Below, one piece after another: positions 28,754-38,115 of a stretch of DNA of 64,000 bases (its first letter is position 1; each line of letters starts with the position of its first letter). Source of the stretch: Streptomyces sp. I6 (GTDB lineage Bacteria; Actinomycetota; Actinomycetes; Streptomycetales; Streptomycetaceae); NCBI GenBank assembly GCA_003725745.1, contig RHDP01000001.1, positions 3,549,001 through 3,613,000 of the forward strand, given 5' to 3'. Position numbers and translations under genes: made by a program. Under the pieces are notes generated by a model. The model had not been told where the DNA came from and searched no databases. It worked only from the letters and a program-made list of their open reading frames with translations.

Positions 28754-29683
28754 CACATCGCTGTGATGCACCATCACGCGCAACTCCCCCGCCTCGCACG
28801 CCTCCAGTCGGCGCCGCAGATAGGCGCCGGACCGGGCGGCGAGGTCCGGCCGCTGCTCGCGTGCCGCGCCGACCCAGCCCCGCAGCCACTCCGCCGTCAG
28901 CCGCCGCGACAACCGCCCGTCGGGCGCGACGCCGTCACCGCCCGCGGCTCCCGGGCCCTCGGCGGCCCCGGCGGCCACGGCGGCCCCGGCGGACTTCCCC
29001 GCCCAGGCGCCGAGCCGCCAAGGGCTGGTCTGCACCCGCACGGTCATGCCCCGGCGGGCGAAGGCGACCGAGGCCGCGGCGACCGCGTCCGGCCCGAGCA
29101 GCCGGCGGCCGTGCTCCTCGCGGCGCTGATGCGCGTTGAAGGCGTCGGTGATCTCGTCGTCCATCGGGTCCGCCGGGGCGAGGTCCACCCGCCCCACCAC
29201 CGACAGCGCCAGCAGCGCCGGGCATCCGGCTCCGGCGCACGCGGCGACCAGCCCGTCCAGCTCCTCCCGGGTGAGCAGGTCCAGCAGCGCGGACGCCGTC
29301 ACCAGCGAGGTTCCCATGAGCCGATCCGCCGTCAGCCGGGAGACGTCCCCGCGTTCCGTCGCGACCGTGACGGGGCTGCCGTCCGCGGCCCTACGGGGCA
29401 GCCGGGCGGAGGCCAGTTCGAGCAGCCGGGGGTCGTGGTCGTGCAGGATCCAGTGCTGGCGGCCGCCCAGCCGGGGCGCCAGCCAGCGTCCCATCGAACC
29501 GGTGCCGCAGCCGAGGTCCCGGATCACGAGCGGGGCGGCCCGGCCGTGCCGTTCCACCGGATCCGCGCCGGGCAGATGGAGCCGCAGCGGCTCCAGGAGT
29601 TCGGGTGCGCGGGCCGCCGCGTCGGCGGCCTCCCTCAGCGCCAGCCACTCCGGCGCGAAACGCGTGACATCGGTCGTACTCAC
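28754..29683 (-). CDS. SAM-dependent methyltransferase (3' end uncertain)
   Basis: Residues ~1-300 form a class I methyltransferase: EWLALREAADAAARA, VIRDLGCGTGSMGRWL (SAM glycine loop), HWILHDHDPRLLELA (ribose-binding acid), TASALLDLLTREEL. It ends naturally near GELRVMVHHSDVLALPG; after that the frame runs through the 18-bp repeat array and into the flippase gene in another frame to 27305, which I do not believe is protein-coding. GTG at 29683 overlaps the glycosyltransferase stop by four bases (GTGA). Substrate unknown; context suggests a modified pyrimidine or its glycoside. Confidence 0.78.
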
Positions 29684-30888
29684 ACGGCCTCCAGGGGATT
29701 GTGCCGGAGCTGTTCCAGCGCCCTGGCCAGGTTCCGGGAGGTCGTCTCCCAGCCGGCCAGTGCGGTACGCCGCCGTCGCGCGGCCGTCTTGGAGCGGTGC
29801 CGTTCACCGGGCTCGGTGAGCCAGCGGCGCAGTGCCGCGGCGAGTGCCGCCGGGTCCCCCGGCGGCACGAGGGTGCCGGGCACGCTGCCGTCGGGCGCCT
29901 GCCCCACGGCTTCCGGAAGCCCGCCGGCGGCCGTTGCCAGCACGGGGACCCCGCGGGCGAGCGCCTCGGTGGCGACCATCCCGTACGTCTCGGTGTGCGA
30001 GGCGAGCAAGAGGAGGTCCGCGGCCGCGTAGCTCGCGTTCAGTTCGGGCCCGGAGCGGGGGCCGGCGAGGTGCACCCGGTTGCCCAGGCCGTGCTCGTCG
30101 ATCAGTTCCCGGAGCCGGGCGACATAGGCGGGGTCGTGGCCGGTCCCGCCGACGAACTCGCATGTCCAGGGCAGCCCGGCGACCGACGCCAGGGCCTCGA
30201 CCAGGAGGTGCTGCCCCTTGCGCGGCGTCACGGAGGCCACGCAGAGCAGCCGGGGCGCACCGCCGTCCGGGACGGCGCCGCCCCGGACGGCAACCGGCCC
30301 GGCAAGGACGGGCGCGCCGGACGCGGTCCCGGGCGCCAGCGGGGCGACGTCCGCGCCGGGGGCGGCGGCGTGCACTCGGTGCGGGTCGAGCCCGTGGTGC
30401 TCCACGAGCCGCCGCGCCGCCCACTCGCCGGGTGCCACGACCACCGCCGCGGCGCGCAGCGTCGTGCGTTCCGCGGCATCCAGTTCCGCGGCCACGGCCG
30501 GGGCGAGACCCGTCTCGTCCCCCAGCGGCAGATGCACCAGTACCGCCAGCCGCAGCCGGCCGGCCTCGGGCACGACGACGTCGGGGACCCCGCACGCGAC
30601 GAGCCCGTCGAGGAGGACCAGGCTGCCGTCCGCCGACTCGCGCAGCACCCGGGCCAGTTCGGCCCGGGGCCCGGCCCCGGGCCGCGGCCACGCCCCCGCG
30701 ACGGCGTTCTCCTGGACCTGCCAGCCGATCCTGGGCAGCTCGCGGCACACCCGCCGGTCGTAGACGTTCCCGCCGCTCGGCGCGGCCGGGTCGTCCACGC
30801 CCCCCGGCATGACGAACCGGACGGCGCGCTCGGGCTCACCGGCGGTGGTGCGGTGCTGGGGGCGCGCGCCCACGGCGTCCGCACTCAC
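29680..30888 (-). CDS. Family 4 glycosyltransferase
   Basis: A 402-residue GT-B retaining glycosyltransferase. The N-terminal half has [21 protein letters not shown] (glycine-rich acceptor loop); the C-terminal half has [38 protein letters not shown] and [20 protein letters not shown] with the E-x7-E-type nucleotide-sugar site. GTG at 30888 overlaps the PTPS-like stop (TGA 30885-30887), which is preferred to ATG at 30912. It belongs to the run PTPS-GT4-methyltransferase-flippase. Confidence 0.88.
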   Translation of the reverse strand: MSADAVGARPQHRTTAGEPERAVRFVMPGGVDDPAAPSGGNVYDRRVCRELPRIGWQVQENAVAGAWPRPGAGPRAELARVLRESADGSLVLLDGLVACGVPDVVVPEAGRLRLAVLVHLPLGDETGLAPAVAAELDAAERTTLRAAAVVVAPGEWAARRLVEHHGLDPHRVHAAAPGADVAPLAPGTASGAPVLAGPVAVRGGAVPDGGAPRLLCVASVTPRKGQHLLVEALASVAGLPWTCEFVGGTGHDPAYVARLRELIDEHGLGNRVHLAGPRSGPELNASYAAADLLLLASHTETYGMVATEALARGVPVLATAAGGLPEAVGQAPDGSVPGTLVPPGDPAALAAALRRWLTEPGERHRSKTAARRRRTALAGWETTSRNLARALEQLRHNPLEAV

Positions 30889-31283
30889 AGATCCCGCTCG
30901 TAACTCGCCCATGCGATGTGCGACTCGTGCAGCGTGACCGAGACGCCGGACAGCCCGCGCGCGCCCTCGCCGAGCGCCCCCGCGTGCACCCGGTCCGCGA
31001 GCCGGTCGGCGATCACCTTGGCCAGGAACTCGGTGGAGGTGTTGGTCCCGGCGAACTCGGGCAGCTCGTCCAGATTGCGGTAGTTGAACTCGCTCACCAC
31101 ACTGCCCAGTTCGGCGGTGGCGAGGCCGATGTCGACGACGAGATTGTCGGCGTCGAGCTCGGCGCGGCGGAAGGAGGCGTCCACGAGGTACGTCGCTCCG
31201 TGCAGACGCTGCGCGGGTCCGAAGACCTCGCCCTGGAAGCTGTGAGCGATCATCAGGTGCTCACGGACGGTGACGCTGAACAA
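30885..31283 (-). CDS. 6-pyruvoyl-tetrahydropterin synthase-like protein with altered active site
   Basis: A 132-residue T-fold protein: [71 protein letters not shown] and [14 protein letters not shown]. In PTPS/QueD enzymes the zinc and catalytic segment reads C-x3-HGH; here it is A-x3-HGA, so the catalytic Cys and one zinc His are absent. The start is TTG at 31283, chosen because GGGAGG lies ten bases upstream and the domain begins there. A pterin- or pyrimidine-related role is likely, but the classical reaction is doubtful. Confidence 0.85.
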   Translation of the reverse strand: MFSVTVREHLMIAHSFQGEVFGPAQRLHGATYLVDASFRRAELDADNLVVDIGLATAELGSVVSEFNYRNLDELPEFAGTNTSTEFLAKVIADRLADRVHAGALGEGARGLSGVSVTLHESHIAWASYERDL

Positions 31284-31797
31284 CGGCGGTGACCTCCCGG
31301 TCGTACGGCTCGGCCGCCGGTGGGCGGCCGTGTCCATCAGTACGGCCGGAGAGTACTGGGTGTTCAAAGACGCAGGTCGTTCCGATGACGGCAGCATCCG
31401 GGCGCGTTCTGGGCGGCATGCCGGCAGGGTCCCGGGCGCGTTCTGCGCGCGAAGCCTGCAGGGACCCCGGCCCGTTCCCGGCGGGGTCCGGGGGCGGTCC
31501 GGGGGCGGTCAGGGCGCGTTCCCGGCGGGGTCCGGGGGCGATCTCGGCGGGGTCCGGGGCGGTTCGGCAGAGTGCGGGCGTGGTGTGAACCCGGTTCAGG
31601 CGCGGGGCCGAGCGCCCGCCGGGTGCCGGGTGCCGGGTGCCGGGTGTCGGGTGTCGGGTGCCCGGTGCAGGGTGTGCCGGGTGCCGCGCACCGGTGGCCG
31701 CCCGCGCGACGCCGGGCAGCCACACCTCGGCACCGAGCCGCCCCCGGACAACCGGTGGCCGCCCGCGCGACGCCGGCCGGGGCGGCGTCAGCCCCCG
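31284..31797. other. Intergenic region with tandem repeats
   Basis: No gene is supported. GGTCCGGGGGCGG words repeat at 31490-31560, and a 7-bp array lies at 31621-31662. The PTPS operon promoter is expected near 31290-31400, where TCAAAGACGC and AGTACTGGGTG are the least GC-rich words. Confidence 0.5.
31621..31662. repeat. Six copies of a 7-bp unit
   Basis: GGGTGCC repeated six times in tandem, with two copies reading GGGTGTC. Confidence 0.95.
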
Positions 31798-32778
31798 CTA
31801 CGAGGCGTCGTACACCACCCGGTGGCACAGGCCGGGGAGTTCACCCGCGGCGATCCGGGACATCACCGACGGCAGTTCCTCGAAGGCGCACTCGCCGGTG
31901 ATCAGCGCGTCGAACACGGGGTCGGCGAGCAGTTCGAGCGCGAGCGCGAGACGGTCGGCGTAGCTGCGGCGCGAACGACGGGCCTCCGCCACCCGCCCGA
32001 CCTGGCTGCCGCGCAACACCAGCCGGCCGGAGTGGAAGGCCTCGCCGAGCGGCACGCTGACCCGGCGGTCGCCGTACCAACTCAGCTCCAGCACCGTGCC
32101 CTCCGGCGCGAGCAGTTCCAGCGAACGGGTGAGGCCGGCCTCGGTCGCGCTGGCGTGGACGGCGAGGTCGCAGCCGCCGAGGGCCTCCTCCGGGAGTGCG
32201 AAATCGACGCCGAGTGCCTCGGCCAGGGCGGCCCGTGCGGGGTCCGCGTCGACCAACTGCACCCGCACGCCCGGATAACGGGCGAGCAGGGCGGCGACCG
32301 ATCCGCCTACCATCCCGGCGCCGACGACCGCGATCCGGTCGCCCACCAGGGGCGCGGCGTCCCACAGGGCGTTGACCGCGGTCTCCACCGTCCCCGCCAG
32401 CACCGCCCGTCCGGCGGGCACCGCGTCCGGCACCGGGGTGACCGCGTTCGCCGGAACGACGTAGCGGCTCTGGTGCGGATGGAGGCAGAACACCGTCCGG
32501 CCGAGGAGACCGGCCGGCCCCTCCTCGACGACACCGACGCTCAGATAGCCGTACTTGAGCGGACCGGGGAACTCGCCCTCCTGGAACGGCGCCCGCATCG
32601 CGGTGTACTGGCTCTTCGGCACCCCGCCGCGGAAGACGAGGCTCTCCGTGCCGCGGCTCACCCCGGAGCAGAGGCTGCGCACGACCACGTCGCCCTCGTC
32701 GGGATCCGCCAGCCGAACATTTCGAATCTCGCCCTGACCTGGGGAATTGAGCCAGAAGGCGCGTGCGACGCGCTCCAT
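31798..32778 (-). CDS. Zinc-binding-type medium-chain dehydrogenase
   Basis: A 326-residue MDR-family protein. The NAD(P)-binding region is IAVVGAGMVGGSVAALLARY with VQLVDADPARAALAEALG. The N-terminal GroES-like part has LCSGVSRGTESLVFRGGVP, but the usual GHE zinc motif is not seen. Its relatives include the chlorophyllide/2-desacetyl bacteriochlorophyllide-type dehydrogenases. ATG at 32778 has GGGAGG seven bases upstream. It diverges from the phosphatidyltransferase gene, so the two share a control region and probably a pathway. Confidence 0.87.
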   Translation of the reverse strand: MERVARAFWLNSPGQGEIRNVRLADPDEGDVVVRSLCSGVSRGTESLVFRGGVPKSQYTAMRAPFQEGEFPGPLKYGYLSVGVVEEGPAGLLGRTVFCLHPHQSRYVVPANAVTPVPDAVPAGRAVLAGTVETAVNALWDAAPLVGDRIAVVGAGMVGGSVAALLARYPGVRVQLVDADPARAALAEALGVDFALPEEALGGCDLAVHASATEAGLTRSLELLAPEGTVLELSWYGDRRVSVPLGEAFHSGRLVLRGSQVGRVAEARRSRRSYADRLALALELLADPVFDALITGECAFEELPSVMSRIAAGELPGLCHRVVYDAS

Positions 32779-32827
32779 CCGCGACCTCCCGCTGAACACT
32801 CCCACGACGGTTTACGTTCTGAAAATC

Positions 32828-33685
32828 ATGAGACCGCGCACACCGTACGCGGCACTCGACGACTCTGTCACACATCCGGAGGGTGGTACCGCGGTGGCCC
32901 TGATCGGCACCTACGAGGTTCGGCTGCTGCGCCCGGAGACGGCGGCGGGTGCGGGCGGGCTGGCCGTCCTGCTGGTCCTGCTGGACGCGGCGACCGGACT
33001 GGGCGCCGCCGGATGGCTCGCGGGCGGGGTGTTCACGGCCGGGATGTGGATGCTGCTGACGCGTGCCCTGCACCGTTCGTGGCCGCCCAGGCCGTTCGGT
33101 CCCGCGAACACGGTCACGCTGGTCAGGACGACGCTCGCCGGCGGGGTGACCGCGCTGGTCGCGGAGTCCTTCGCGAGCGGGCCCCGGACCGCCGCGCTGG
33201 TCGCGCTGACCGCTGTGGCGCTGGTCCTCGACGCGGTCGACGGCCAGGTCGCGCGGCGCACCGGGACGGAGTCCGCGCTCGGCGCGCGCTTCGACATGGA
33301 GGCCGACGCCTTCCTCATCCTGGTGCTCAGCATCCATGTCGCCTTCTCCCTGGGAGCCTGGGTGCTGGCGATCGGAGCGATGCGCTACGTGTTCGTCGCC
33401 GCGGCGCGGATACTGCCGTGGCTGAACGGCCCGCTGCCGCCGAGCACGGCCCGCAAGACCGTGGCCGCGCTCCAGGGCGTCGTTCTGCTCGCCGCCGCCA
33501 CCGGCCTTCTGCCGCCCGTCGCCGCCCTGCTGGTCGTCCTCGCCGCGCTGGCGGCCCTCGTCTGGTCCTTCGGCCGCGACATCAGGGGCCTTTGGTACGT
33601 CGGGGCCCGCGGGGGCGCCCCGGTCGCGGGTGCGTTCCGGCACCGCTCGGTGGTGGTACGGGGGCGGGCGCGCCAACGGGTCTGA
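32828..33685 (+). CDS. CDP-alcohol phosphatidyltransferase family protein
   Basis: A membrane enzyme of about 285 residues. The complete family signature D-x2-DG-x2-AR-x8-G-x3-D-x3-D is present (DAVDGQVAR, then G, ARFD, MEAD), so it should move a phosphatidyl-type group from a CDP-activated lipid to an alcohol. Six hydrophobic helices surround it. ATG at 32828 has no ribosome site; GTG at 32894, eleven bases after GGAGG, is an equally good start and would leave more room for the divergent promoter. A strong terminator follows. Confidence 0.9.
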   Translation: MRPRTPYAALDDSVTHPEGGTAVALIGTYEVRLLRPETAAGAGGLAVLLVLLDAATGLGAAGWLAGGVFTAGMWMLLTRALHRSWPPRPFGPANTVTLVRTTLAGGVTALVAESFASGPRTAALVALTAVALVLDAVDGQVARRTGTESALGARFDMEADAFLILVLSIHVAFSLGAWVLAIGAMRYVFVAAARILPWLNGPLPPSTARKTVAALQGVVLLAAATGLLPPVAALLVVLAALAALVWSFGRDIRGLWYVGARGGAPVAGAFRHRSVVVRGRARQRV

Positions 33686-33700
33686 CCCGCCTGGCCGGGT

Positions 33701-33736
33701 GAGGGGGTGGCGGGCCCCCGCGCCCGCCACCCCCTC
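33701..33736 (+). terminator. Perfect 15-bp hairpin after the phosphatidyltransferase gene
   Basis: GAGGGGGTGGCGGGC (33701-33715) pairs perfectly with 33722-33736 around a six-base loop, starting 15 bases after the stop. Confidence 0.9.
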
Positions 33737-34245
33737 CCGGCCGGTGCGGCGGGGCCCCGGCCGTCGGTGTGGCAGCCTTTCGCGCCGGCCGTGCACGGGC
33801 GTAGCCGACGGCGCCTGCCCCGCGGCACCCCGTCTGAGCTTCTGCCCTTCTGCCCGCACACGCACGCCCGTGCCGCGTCAGTCCGGGTACGCCGGCATGT
33901 GCAGCGCCTTCGGCCCGCACACGCGCGCCCGTGCCGGGGCGACCCGCGCACGCGCATCCCACGATCCCGGGCGGTGCCCGGAACGCGGTGCCCGGAACGC
34001 GGTGTCCGGTGGGATCCGGCCCGGAACGCGGTGTCCGGTGGGATCTGGCCCTCCGGCGTGTCCGGGGCCGGGGCATGTGCGCGTGCGCATCCGGGCGGGG
34101 GCCGAGGGCGCGGCCCGTCAGGCCGGGTGGGAGCGCCCGGGCGCGGTCACCTACGCGTGCGCGTCCGCGCGGCCACATATGCACGTGCGTCCGCGCGGCG
34201 CGGCAGGAGATCCGGCGGGGACCCGTGCCCGTACCGGCGAGTCGT
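33737..34245. other. Intergenic region with direct repeats
   Basis: No gene is supported. Around 33974-34050 GGAACGCGGTG(C/T)CCGG units repeat, including a longer pair GGAACGCGGTGTCCGGTGG at about 33995 and 34023. The opposite-strand sulfatase-like frame runs through here only because of its probable frameshift. Confidence 0.5.
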
Positions 34246-36500
34246 TCAGCCCCCGATGCCGATGCCGATGCCGATGCCGATGCCGACGCCGACGCTGCTC
34301 CCGGTCGGTCCCCGTACGCGGACAGGAACCGGTCGCGGAAGGCGTCCATGGGCCAGACCGGGGCGTCCGGGCCGGGCTTGAGGCCGGAGTGCCAGCCCCA
34401 GCCGTCTACCCGGTCCAGCACGGCCGGATCACGGGCGAGGATCGTGACGGGCACGTCCCGGCCGAGCCTGTCCTCCGTGACCGTGGACACCGGCTGGTGG
34501 TCGCCGAGGAACACGAGCACGGTGTTCTCGCCGCCGTACTCCTCCACGTACGAGATGAGGCTCGTCAGCGAGTACTCGATGGAACGCCGGTACTCGGTGC
34601 GGACCCGCGACGGGTCCTTCCACACCTCCTCGGGGTCCTCGCCCTCCTCCTTCACCGAGTCGTACACCGACCCGTCACCGATCTCGTCCCAGCCGAGCGT
34701 CCTCGGGATCGGCGCCCACGGGTTGTGGCTCGACGCGAGCATGATCTCCGCCATCATCGGCCCGCGTCCCGGCCTTCCGTGCTCCAGGCGCTCGAACGCG
34801 GACAGGCTGTACTGGTCCGGCACCGGAGTCCAGCTGAACTTCGGCCCCTTGTAGCCCATGCTGCGCGAGTCGTAGACATGGTCGAGGCCGTAGAACTTCC
34901 CTTCTGGCCAGGACCGGGTGACGCCGGGCATGATGCCGACCGTGCGCCAGGCCCCCGTCTTCCGGAAGGCACCGGTGAGCGTCATCCGGTCGCCGGAAGT
35001 GAGGGTGCGGTACCGCTGCTGGTTCTTGATCCACAGACCCGAGTTGAAGGTCGAGTGCGCCAGCCAGCTCCCGCCGCCGTATGTCGGGGAGGTGAGGAAC
35101 CCGCTCCGGGAGGACCAGCCGGCGTCGCCGAGCCGGCGGTCCGCGTCCGCGAGCAGCGCGGAGACCTGCGGCGCGATCCCCGGGTCCTGGAGCGCGCTGC
35201 GCCCGTAGCTCTCGATGAAGGCGAAGATCACGTCCTTGCCGCGCAGCCCGGTGAGCAGCCGGTCGGCCGGTAGGTCGGCGAAGTCGTCGTCGGCGGCCTC
35301 CCGGGCGAACTCCTCCTTGTCCCGCAGCCCGGCACGCACCTGCTGCACCCGGTCCTGGAGGAACTCGGCCGAACTGCCTGCGGCGACCGGCACGGCCGTG
35401 TTCCGCACACCCAGCGCGGCGCACAGGACCCACACGGTCCCGAGCACGAGTGTGCCTCCCACGGCCGCGGCGCTGTGACGTGCCAGGACGCGGTTCAGCC
35501 GGACGGCCGCCCAGGTCATGAGGCCGAGCACCAGGACGACCAGGGCGAGGGTCGCGATCACGACGCCTATCGCGCCCGCAGGGCCGATGGAGTCCTGGAG
35601 GAACGACTGGCCGTAGTCCAGGAGAACCCAGTCGAGCACGAGGTCGAAGGGCCGCTTGTAGACGGCGTCGAACCCCAGGTCGAGCAGCTTGAGCACGGCC
35701 ATCAGGCCCAGGCCCGCACCCGCGAGTGCCGGTACGACGCGCCTCACCCGGCCGGGTCCGCCCGGCCCCAGGAGCAGCAGTACGGCGACGCCGCAGATCC
35801 CCTCCACCGGTATGCGCAGGAACACGGGCGCCGTGAGATGCCCGAGCTTGGTCGGCAGCAGCAGTGCGGCGAGCACGGCCGCGGCGGCCAGGGCGGTGGC
35901 GCCATGGCGGAGGACGAGCGCCGCGACCGGGTACCGGCCCCGCCGGCCGCCGGGGCCGGAGGCCGCGGCAGGGTCGCCTCCACCGTCGGGGCGGGTGCAT
36001 GCGTCCGGCGTGCTGTCGGACCCGGTGCCGTGAGCGCCGCCATCGCTCGCACCATCCCGAGCGGCGTTCTCCGCGGTGTCCCGACCGGTGTCCCGAGCGG
36101 CGTTCTCGCCTCCGTCCCTACCGGCGTCCCGGGCGGCGAGCCTGCCCCGGTCTTCACCTTCGTCCAGGCCCTGGCTCTGGCCCCGGTCCTGACTTTCGTC
36201 TCGGCCTTCGTCCCGAGCTTCGTCCTGGCCCTGGTCCTGACCTTCGCCCTGAGGTTTGTCGTGGCCTTCGTCCTGACCGGCTCTCGACCGGGGCGCGGCC
36301 CTCTCCGCCCCGGTTCCGCCGTCCGAACGGCCGTCCCGGGGCCCGTCGGGCGCGGGACGGGCGACTGCGTTGTCGCCGCCGTCCGTGCAGTCGTCCGTCG
36401 GGGTCTCCGCGGCCGGAGCCGCGGCCTGGGCCGGCAGCCGGCCAGAACGTGTCCAGAGCGCCACCCGAAGGTCCTTTCGCGCGGGGCCGTTGGTCGGCAT
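34246..36500 (-). CDS. LTA-synthase-like sulfatase/phosphatase-superfamily membrane protein (probable 3' frameshift)
   Basis: About 751 residues. A disordered, highly charged head (~190 residues; GQDQGQDEARDEGRDE-type repeats) precedes five transmembrane helices (about 200-385) and a large extracellular alkaline-phosphatase-superfamily domain with FIESYGRSALQDPG (nucleophile region), SSHNPWAPIP and VLVFLGDHQPVS (metal site). The fold resembles lipoteichoic acid synthase and related phosphoglycerol transferases. The true end is probably TGA 34246-34248, reached if the CCCCC run at 34250-34254 had one more base; unshifted it would add ~220 low-complexity residues to 33582. ATG at 36500 was chosen; GTG at 36518 is possible. 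Confidence 0.82.
34255..34296. repeat. Hexanucleotide repeat at the 3' end of the sulfatase-like gene
   Basis: Five copies of GATGCC followed by GACGCC and GACGCT encode an alternating Ala-Ser tail. Slippage by whole units would keep the frame. Confidence 0.95.
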
Positions 36501-37302
36501 GACGGCAGAGGCCGCCACGCCCGCGACTACCTGTACGGCTCGTCGACGGCATCAGTTCAAGCGCACGGGCAGCGGGGGACGACATCGCATCGCGATCGCC
36601 GGGTCCGGAGCAAGCCCCGGATGCGATCGCCGGGTCCGGAGCAGGCCTCGGATGCGATCGCCGGGTCCGGAGCAGGCCTCGGATGCGATCGCCGGGTCCG
36701 CAGCAAGCCCCGGACGCGACCGCCGGGTCCGGAGCAGGCCGCGGTCCGTGTCCGCGGCGCCCGCCCGCTCACCTCGGCGGTCGTCGGTCCGGGCCCCGGA
36801 CCGCGCCCACGCCACCTCCCCGGCGCGGTCGTTCCGGGCCGTGGTCCGGGGCAGAGCAGGGCTGGGCAGGGCAGGAGCGCGTGGGTGCCGCTCCCGCAGT
36901 GGCACGCCCAGCGGCTCCGTCCTTGCGCCGCCGCGCCACTCGGCCCCTGTGTCCCTGCGCCCCCCGACCGGCCAGTCGGCGGGGGCGGTCCGGACATCTG
37001 CCGGATGGTCCGCCCGCGCGGCCGTGGCCGACGCTGGAGCACATGAGGACCGACGCACAGCAGGCCGTGCCGCCCGCCGCAACCGCGGTGGACGGCTCCC
37101 GTACGCCCGCGCCGCCGACGGACCGGTTCCTCGGGATCGTCCCCGTCCGCCCCCGCGTGATCCACGGCATGTCCGCGGCCCGCGCGGGCCGCGTCGCGGC
37201 CGCTCGCGTACCTGCTGTGCCCGGCCGTACACACCCGCTGATCAGCTGACCGGCGGCAGGAGCCCGGCGCGGTCCGCCGGGCCCGGAAGGAGGTCCATCG
37301 CC
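36501..37302. other. 0.8-kb intergenic region with a 31-bp tandem repeat
   Basis: Apart from the repeat array (36592-36745) no feature is supported. A short frame at 37043-37249 (68 residues) was considered as a partner of the downstream gene but has no recognisable domain. The end has a very good ribosome site for the next gene. Confidence 0.5.
36592..36745. repeat. Five tandem 31-bp repeats
   Basis: Copies begin at 36592, 36623, 36654, 36685 and 36716. Each has the form GCGATCGCCGGGTCCGGAGC followed by a less constant half, and the first eight bases GCGATCGC are a palindrome. There are no spacers, so it is not CRISPR. Confidence 0.95.
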
Positions 37303-38115
37303 ATGACGGTCCGCCTGACGTTCCTCTGCGCGGCCGCGGGGCTCCGCGAGGCCGCCGGAGACGGCATCCGAGGCACGCGGAACACGGTCTTCGGCGACGG
37401 GCTCCCGAGCGAGCGCGTGCTGCGGGAAGCCGGCGCCGCCAGGGCGGCCCTGCCCCCGTACCTGCTCTCCCTGCGGGCACCGTCGGTGCGCTGCGCGACC
37501 GTGGCCGCCGCCCTCGGCCTGGAACCCGAGGTCGAGCCCGGGCTGCGCGACATCGACTACGGCGCCTGGCGCGGCCGCACCGTCGAGGAGGTGGCGACCG
37601 CCGATCCCGACGGCTTCTCGGCCTGGCTCCGGGACCCGGACGCCACGCCCCACGGCGGTGAGTCCGTACGCAGGCTGTGCCGCCGTACCGCCGACTGGCT
37701 GGAAAGCCTCCCCGCGGACACCGGGCACGCCCTGGTGATCGCCGAGGAGGCGGTCGTCCGGGCCCTGCTTGTACACGCCCTCTCGGCCCCGGCCCGGGCC
37801 TTCTGGCGCCTCGACGCCCCGGCGCTGTGCACGATCTCGTCCCCGGCGCTCGACGGCCGCCGGGCAGTCCGCCCCGGCCGCGTCCCCTGCCGTGTCCCCG
37901 GCCGTATGTCCGGCCGCACCCCCGTCCCCGTCCCCTGCCCTCCCGGCCCGGGTGCCTGGGGTGTCTCCGGCGTGGCGGACGTCTCCGCCGTCGTCCGGCA
38001 CGTCGGGGCCGCGCGGGCGACGGACGCGAGGAGCGCGGCCCGCGCCGCACGGCGCGGGGTCGTCCCCGGGGAGCGTTCCCGAACCGACCACACGGATGTG
38101 CGCGCAGCCGGGTGA
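37303..38115 (+). CDS. Histidine-phosphatase-fold protein lacking both catalytic histidines
   Basis: A 270-residue frame whose first ~185 residues follow the phosphoglycerate-mutase/histidine phosphatase fold: SLRAPSVRCATVAAALGLEP and LRDIDYGAWRGRTVEEVA match the family. The catalytic R-H-G is replaced by FLCAAAG at the N-terminus, and the second His motif (normally V-x-H-G) reads VIAEEAVVRALL. Such proteins occur beside CbtA/CbtB cobalt-transport genes in Streptomyces, but those are not seen here. ATG at 37303 is nine bases after GGAGG. The last ~80 residues are low-complexity, so the true end may be earlier. Confidence 0.8.
   Translation: MTVRLTFLCAAAGLREAAGDGIRGTRNTVFGDGLPSERVLREAGAARAALPPYLLSLRAPSVRCATVAAALGLEPEVEPGLRDIDYGAWRGRTVEEVATADPDGFSAWLRDPDATPHGGESVRRLCRRTADWLESLPADTGHALVIAEEAVVRALLVHALSAPARAFWRLDAPALCTISSPALDGRRAVRPGRVPCRVPGRMSGRTPVPVPCPPGPGAWGVSGVADVSAVVRHVGAARATDARSAARAARRGVVPGERSRTDHTDVRAAG

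Noticed and set aside
27305-29683. A single 792-residue methyltransferase
   Set aside because: After about residue 310 the frame turns to repeats and then shadows the flippase gene, which has proper membrane helices in another frame.
33582-34245. A 220-residue C-terminal extension of the sulfatase-like protein
   Set aside because: It is low-complexity, covers a terminator and a repeat region, and a stop is one base away at a GGGGG run.
36592-36745. CRISPR array
   Set aside because: The 31-bp units are directly adjacent with no unique spacers, and there are no cas genes in the window.
37043-37249. A CbtB-like small membrane protein gene before the phosphatase-fold gene
   Set aside because: The 68-residue frame has no hydrophobic helix and none of the CbtB histidine motifs.
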